From assembly GCF_037023145.1 (NCBI RefSeq), contig NZ_CP146093.1, forward strand, positions 348,451-412,450: 64,000 nucleotides of DNA, given 5' to 3'. Under the pieces are notes generated by a model. That model saw nothing but the letters and a program-made list of their open reading frames with translations. It was not told where the DNA came from and searched no databases. Made by a program: the position numbers and the translations under genes. This DNA comes from Ralstonia sp. RRA. GTDB taxonomy: Bacteria; Pseudomonadota; Gammaproteobacteria; Burkholderiales; Burkholderiaceae. This document shows, piece by piece, positions 62,431 through 64,000 of the stretch (positions are counted from its first letter, which is position 1; the number at the start of each line of letters is the position of its first letter).

Positions 62431-63696
62431 ATGACCGATTTGACAAGAACGCTCATTGAGCGATGGAAAGCTGACAGGGACGGGACATATCAGACGTGGT
62501 TTCTCTGGCCGGAGCGCCTCAAGAACTTCCGCTCCATTCGGCGCGGCATCGGCGCGGTCGTCAATGAGATTCAAGCTGGGACATTCGGCAACGCCTATCG
62601 CGGGTCCCCCCTCGAAACCGTGGTCTCCTCGATTGCAGAGCAGCGCCAGATCTTCAAGGGGGCGGACCATGCCTTCCTCTGGAAGCCCAAACTGCGCATC
62701 CCGGACATCTATGAGAATGCCGATCATCAGCGAGCGTTCGCCAGGCTGCTGCATACGTGCAATTGCTGCGACACCGAACAAGAACTGGTTCAAGCGATTC
62801 AGCAGTTGAACCAACACGGCATCAAGGGGCTGGGCCCGGCCGTCGCCAACCTGCTGTACTTCATTCACCCGACGCTGGCGGTTCCCTTCAACACCGCGAT
62901 CGTCAACGGATACAACGCGCTGACGGGTTCTCGCGTCAAGCTCGGGAAATGGGACCACTACCTGGCCATGCGCGAGGGTGTGCTGTCCCTGAATGGTCGC
63001 TACCGCGACCTCCTGTCCAACGATTTGGGCGCAGTTGCCGGACTGCTGTTCGATATCGGAATGGAGCGCTATCCGGCGCCGCCGCGAGAAGGCGATGCTG
63101 CCACGATCGCTGAGTGGGAGAGCAATCTGGCCAAGGCGCGCGAGGAAGCGGCCTCCTTCGCCAAACAACTTCAGGCGGGACGAACCGACGATGCCTCCCA
63201 TACAGAGGTGCAAGGCTGGTTGCGCGATCTCGGCAAGGCACTGGGCTTCGCAGTATGGGTGGCAACCAACGACCGTAGCCGCCCTTACAACGGCGGCGTG
63301 CTCAGCGATGGCTGCCTGGCAACGTTGCCGAACTCGCTGTTGGTAGCGGGTGCCGACACCGTGCCCCTTATCGACGTCGTTTGGCTGAACGCTGCTTCGC
63401 TGGAGGTGGAAGCCGCCTTCGAGGTCGAACACACCACTTCGATCTACTCAGGCATCGTGCGACTGCTTGATTTAGCCCTGGGCACAGAACAGCCGGCGAA
63501 GAAACACCTGTTCCTGGTTGCGCCGGATGGACGAGAGGCCGACGTGCGCGCTCAACTTGCACGCCCCGCCTTCAGCCGCGTATCGGAACTTGGCATCCGA
63601 TATGTGCCCTACACCAGCCTCACCGAGCACCGGGAAACCATGGCCCGGTTCGGCGCAGGTATCAAGCCGATTGAAGCCATCGCCAAAACGCTCTGA
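62431..63696 (+). CDS. Predicted PD-(D/E)XK-type nuclease with HhH-like N-terminal region
   Basis: 421 residues. The central part has a helix-hairpin-helix-like segment (NQHGIKGLGPAVANLLYFIHP, about residues 127-147), as in DNA glycosylases. The C-terminal third (from about 250) has EVQGWLRDLGKALGF, LIDVVWL and AAFEVEHTTSIYSGIVRLLDL: Asp followed by ExE(H) in the order of a PD-(D/E)XK nuclease core. No methylase is nearby. It may be a solitary restriction-like or defence nuclease. Confidence 0.6.
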   Translation: MTDLTRTLIERWKADRDGTYQTWFLWPERLKNFRSIRRGIGAVVNEIQAGTFGNAYRGSPLETVVSSIAEQRQIFKGADHAFLWKPKLRIPDIYENADHQRAFARLLHTCNCCDTEQELVQAIQQLNQHGIKGLGPAVANLLYFIHPTLAVPFNTAIVNGYNALTGSRVKLGKWDHYLAMREGVLSLNGRYRDLLSNDLGAVAGLLFDIGMERYPAPPREGDAATIAEWESNLAKAREEAASFAKQLQAGRTDDASHTEVQGWLRDLGKALGFAVWVATNDRSRPYNGGVLSDGCLATLPNSLLVAGADTVPLIDVVWLNAASLEVEAAFEVEHTTSIYSGIVRLLDLALGTEQPAKKHLFLVAPDGREADVRAQLARPAFSRVSELGIRYVPYTSLTEHRETMARFGAGIKPIEAIAKTL

Positions 63697-63739
63697 CCGG
63701 TGGCACGATTGCGGGTGCCAAGGAGACGGTCACACCCCA

Positions 63740-64000
63740 TCAGCTGTATGCGCGGAACACGGTGGCCTGTCCGTCCAATCCGATCAGCAGGACGTTGTAT
63801 GGCATGCGCCGATTACCGTATGCCGGCCCATCCATGCCAGGGGCGCCGAGCGGCATGCTGGGGACCGCCAGCCCGATCGCTTTCGGGCGCTCCTGCAGCA
63901 GACGCTTGATTTCGCGTGCCGGAACATGGCCTTCCAGCGCATAGTCCTGCACGATGCCCGTGTGACAAGAGGCATAGCGCTCTGGCATGCCAGCCTTTCG
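63740..64000 (-). CDS. DUF411 metal-binding protein, cut by the right edge
   Basis: The minus frame is open to the edge. The readable part, GMPERYASCHTGIVQDYALEGHVPAREIKRLLQERPKAIGLAVPSMPLGAPGMDG, matches the DUF411 family, exported Cu/Ag-type metal-binding proteins; the upstream Cys motif and signal peptide lie beyond the window. The gene suggests a further metal-resistance block to the right. Confidence 0.82.
   Translation of the reverse strand, partial: RKAGMPERYASCHTGIVQDYALEGHVPAREIKRLLQERPKAIGLAVPSMPLGAPGMDGPAYGNRRMPYNVLLIGLDGQATVFRAYS

Overview
The window reads as an accessory replicon or large genomic island of a beta-proteobacterium of the Cupriavidus/Ralstonia type. It is GC-rich, its protein families are typical of Burkholderiaceae, and it carries two complete but diverged czc (cobalt-zinc-cadmium efflux) clusters. 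The second cluster has the gene order and protein lengths I associate with the megaplasmid-borne czc determinant of C. metallidurans. KfrA-type plasmid proteins, tyrosine recombinase genes and fragments, and two Tn3-family terminal repeats show that the region was assembled from several mobile pieces.

Layout. 1-4.8 kb: an unrecognised gene cut by the left edge, then small periplasmic or membrane metal-stress proteins, a PII-like protein, a truncated sensor kinase, a CopQ-like repeat protein and a His-rich zinc-ribbon protein. 4.9-14.4 kb: czc cluster 1 (czcI-C-B-A-D-R-S). 14.4-18.8 kb: kfrA with operator-like palindromes, a second KfrA-like gene, integrase and HEPN fragments, and a Tn3-family inverted repeat. 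18.8-36.9 kb: a truncated PIN gene, an MgtC-like gene, then czc cluster 2 (czcN, small ORF, czcI-C-B-A-D-R-S-E) followed by a second CopQ-like gene, a porin, a FlgB-like gene, a small exported protein, the P1B-4 ATPase czcP and a second zinc-ribbon gene. 37-42.4 kb: a glycolipid glycosyltransferase/flippase operon, a broken LuxR-type gene, an MscS-like channel and a 43-residue YHYH protein. 42.6-51.1 kb: an N-terminally truncated integrase, a second Tn3-family repeat, an HNH nuclease whose upstream partner is cut, an Xre gene, and a tartrate module (truncated LysR and enolase genes, MFS transporter, ttdA, ttdB) closed by another integrase fragment. 51.2-55.5 kb: an Xre/ImmA pair divergent from a four-gene Bil (bacterial ISG15-like) ubiquitin-conjugation antiphage operon. 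55.6-64 kb: BRO remnant, AbrB-like and H-NS-like proteins, a recombinase homologue lacking catalytic residues, ThpR, unknown genes, a frameshifted DndC-like gene, a predicted nuclease and a DUF411 gene cut by the right edge.

How the parts work together. CzcCBA pumps divalent cations from the periplasm out of the cell. CzcD and CzcP move them from cytoplasm to periplasm. CzcI, CzcE and CopQ-like proteins act in the periplasm, and CzcRS senses metal. Reading intergenic regions by eye, I find a shared promoter layout: ATKAC-like half-sites on an 11-bp grid ending 11 or 21-22 bp before a TANACT -10 element. It precedes both czcI genes, czcE, both copQ-like genes, the porin and the mgtC-like gene, which suggests one CzcR-type regulon across both clusters. 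The most striking other system is the Bil operon: a ubiquitin-like protein with a Gly-Gly and a three-residue tail, an E2 with an intact HPN...Cys motif, a JAMM peptidase and an E1, all overlapping by 4 nt and probably repressed by the divergent Xre protein.
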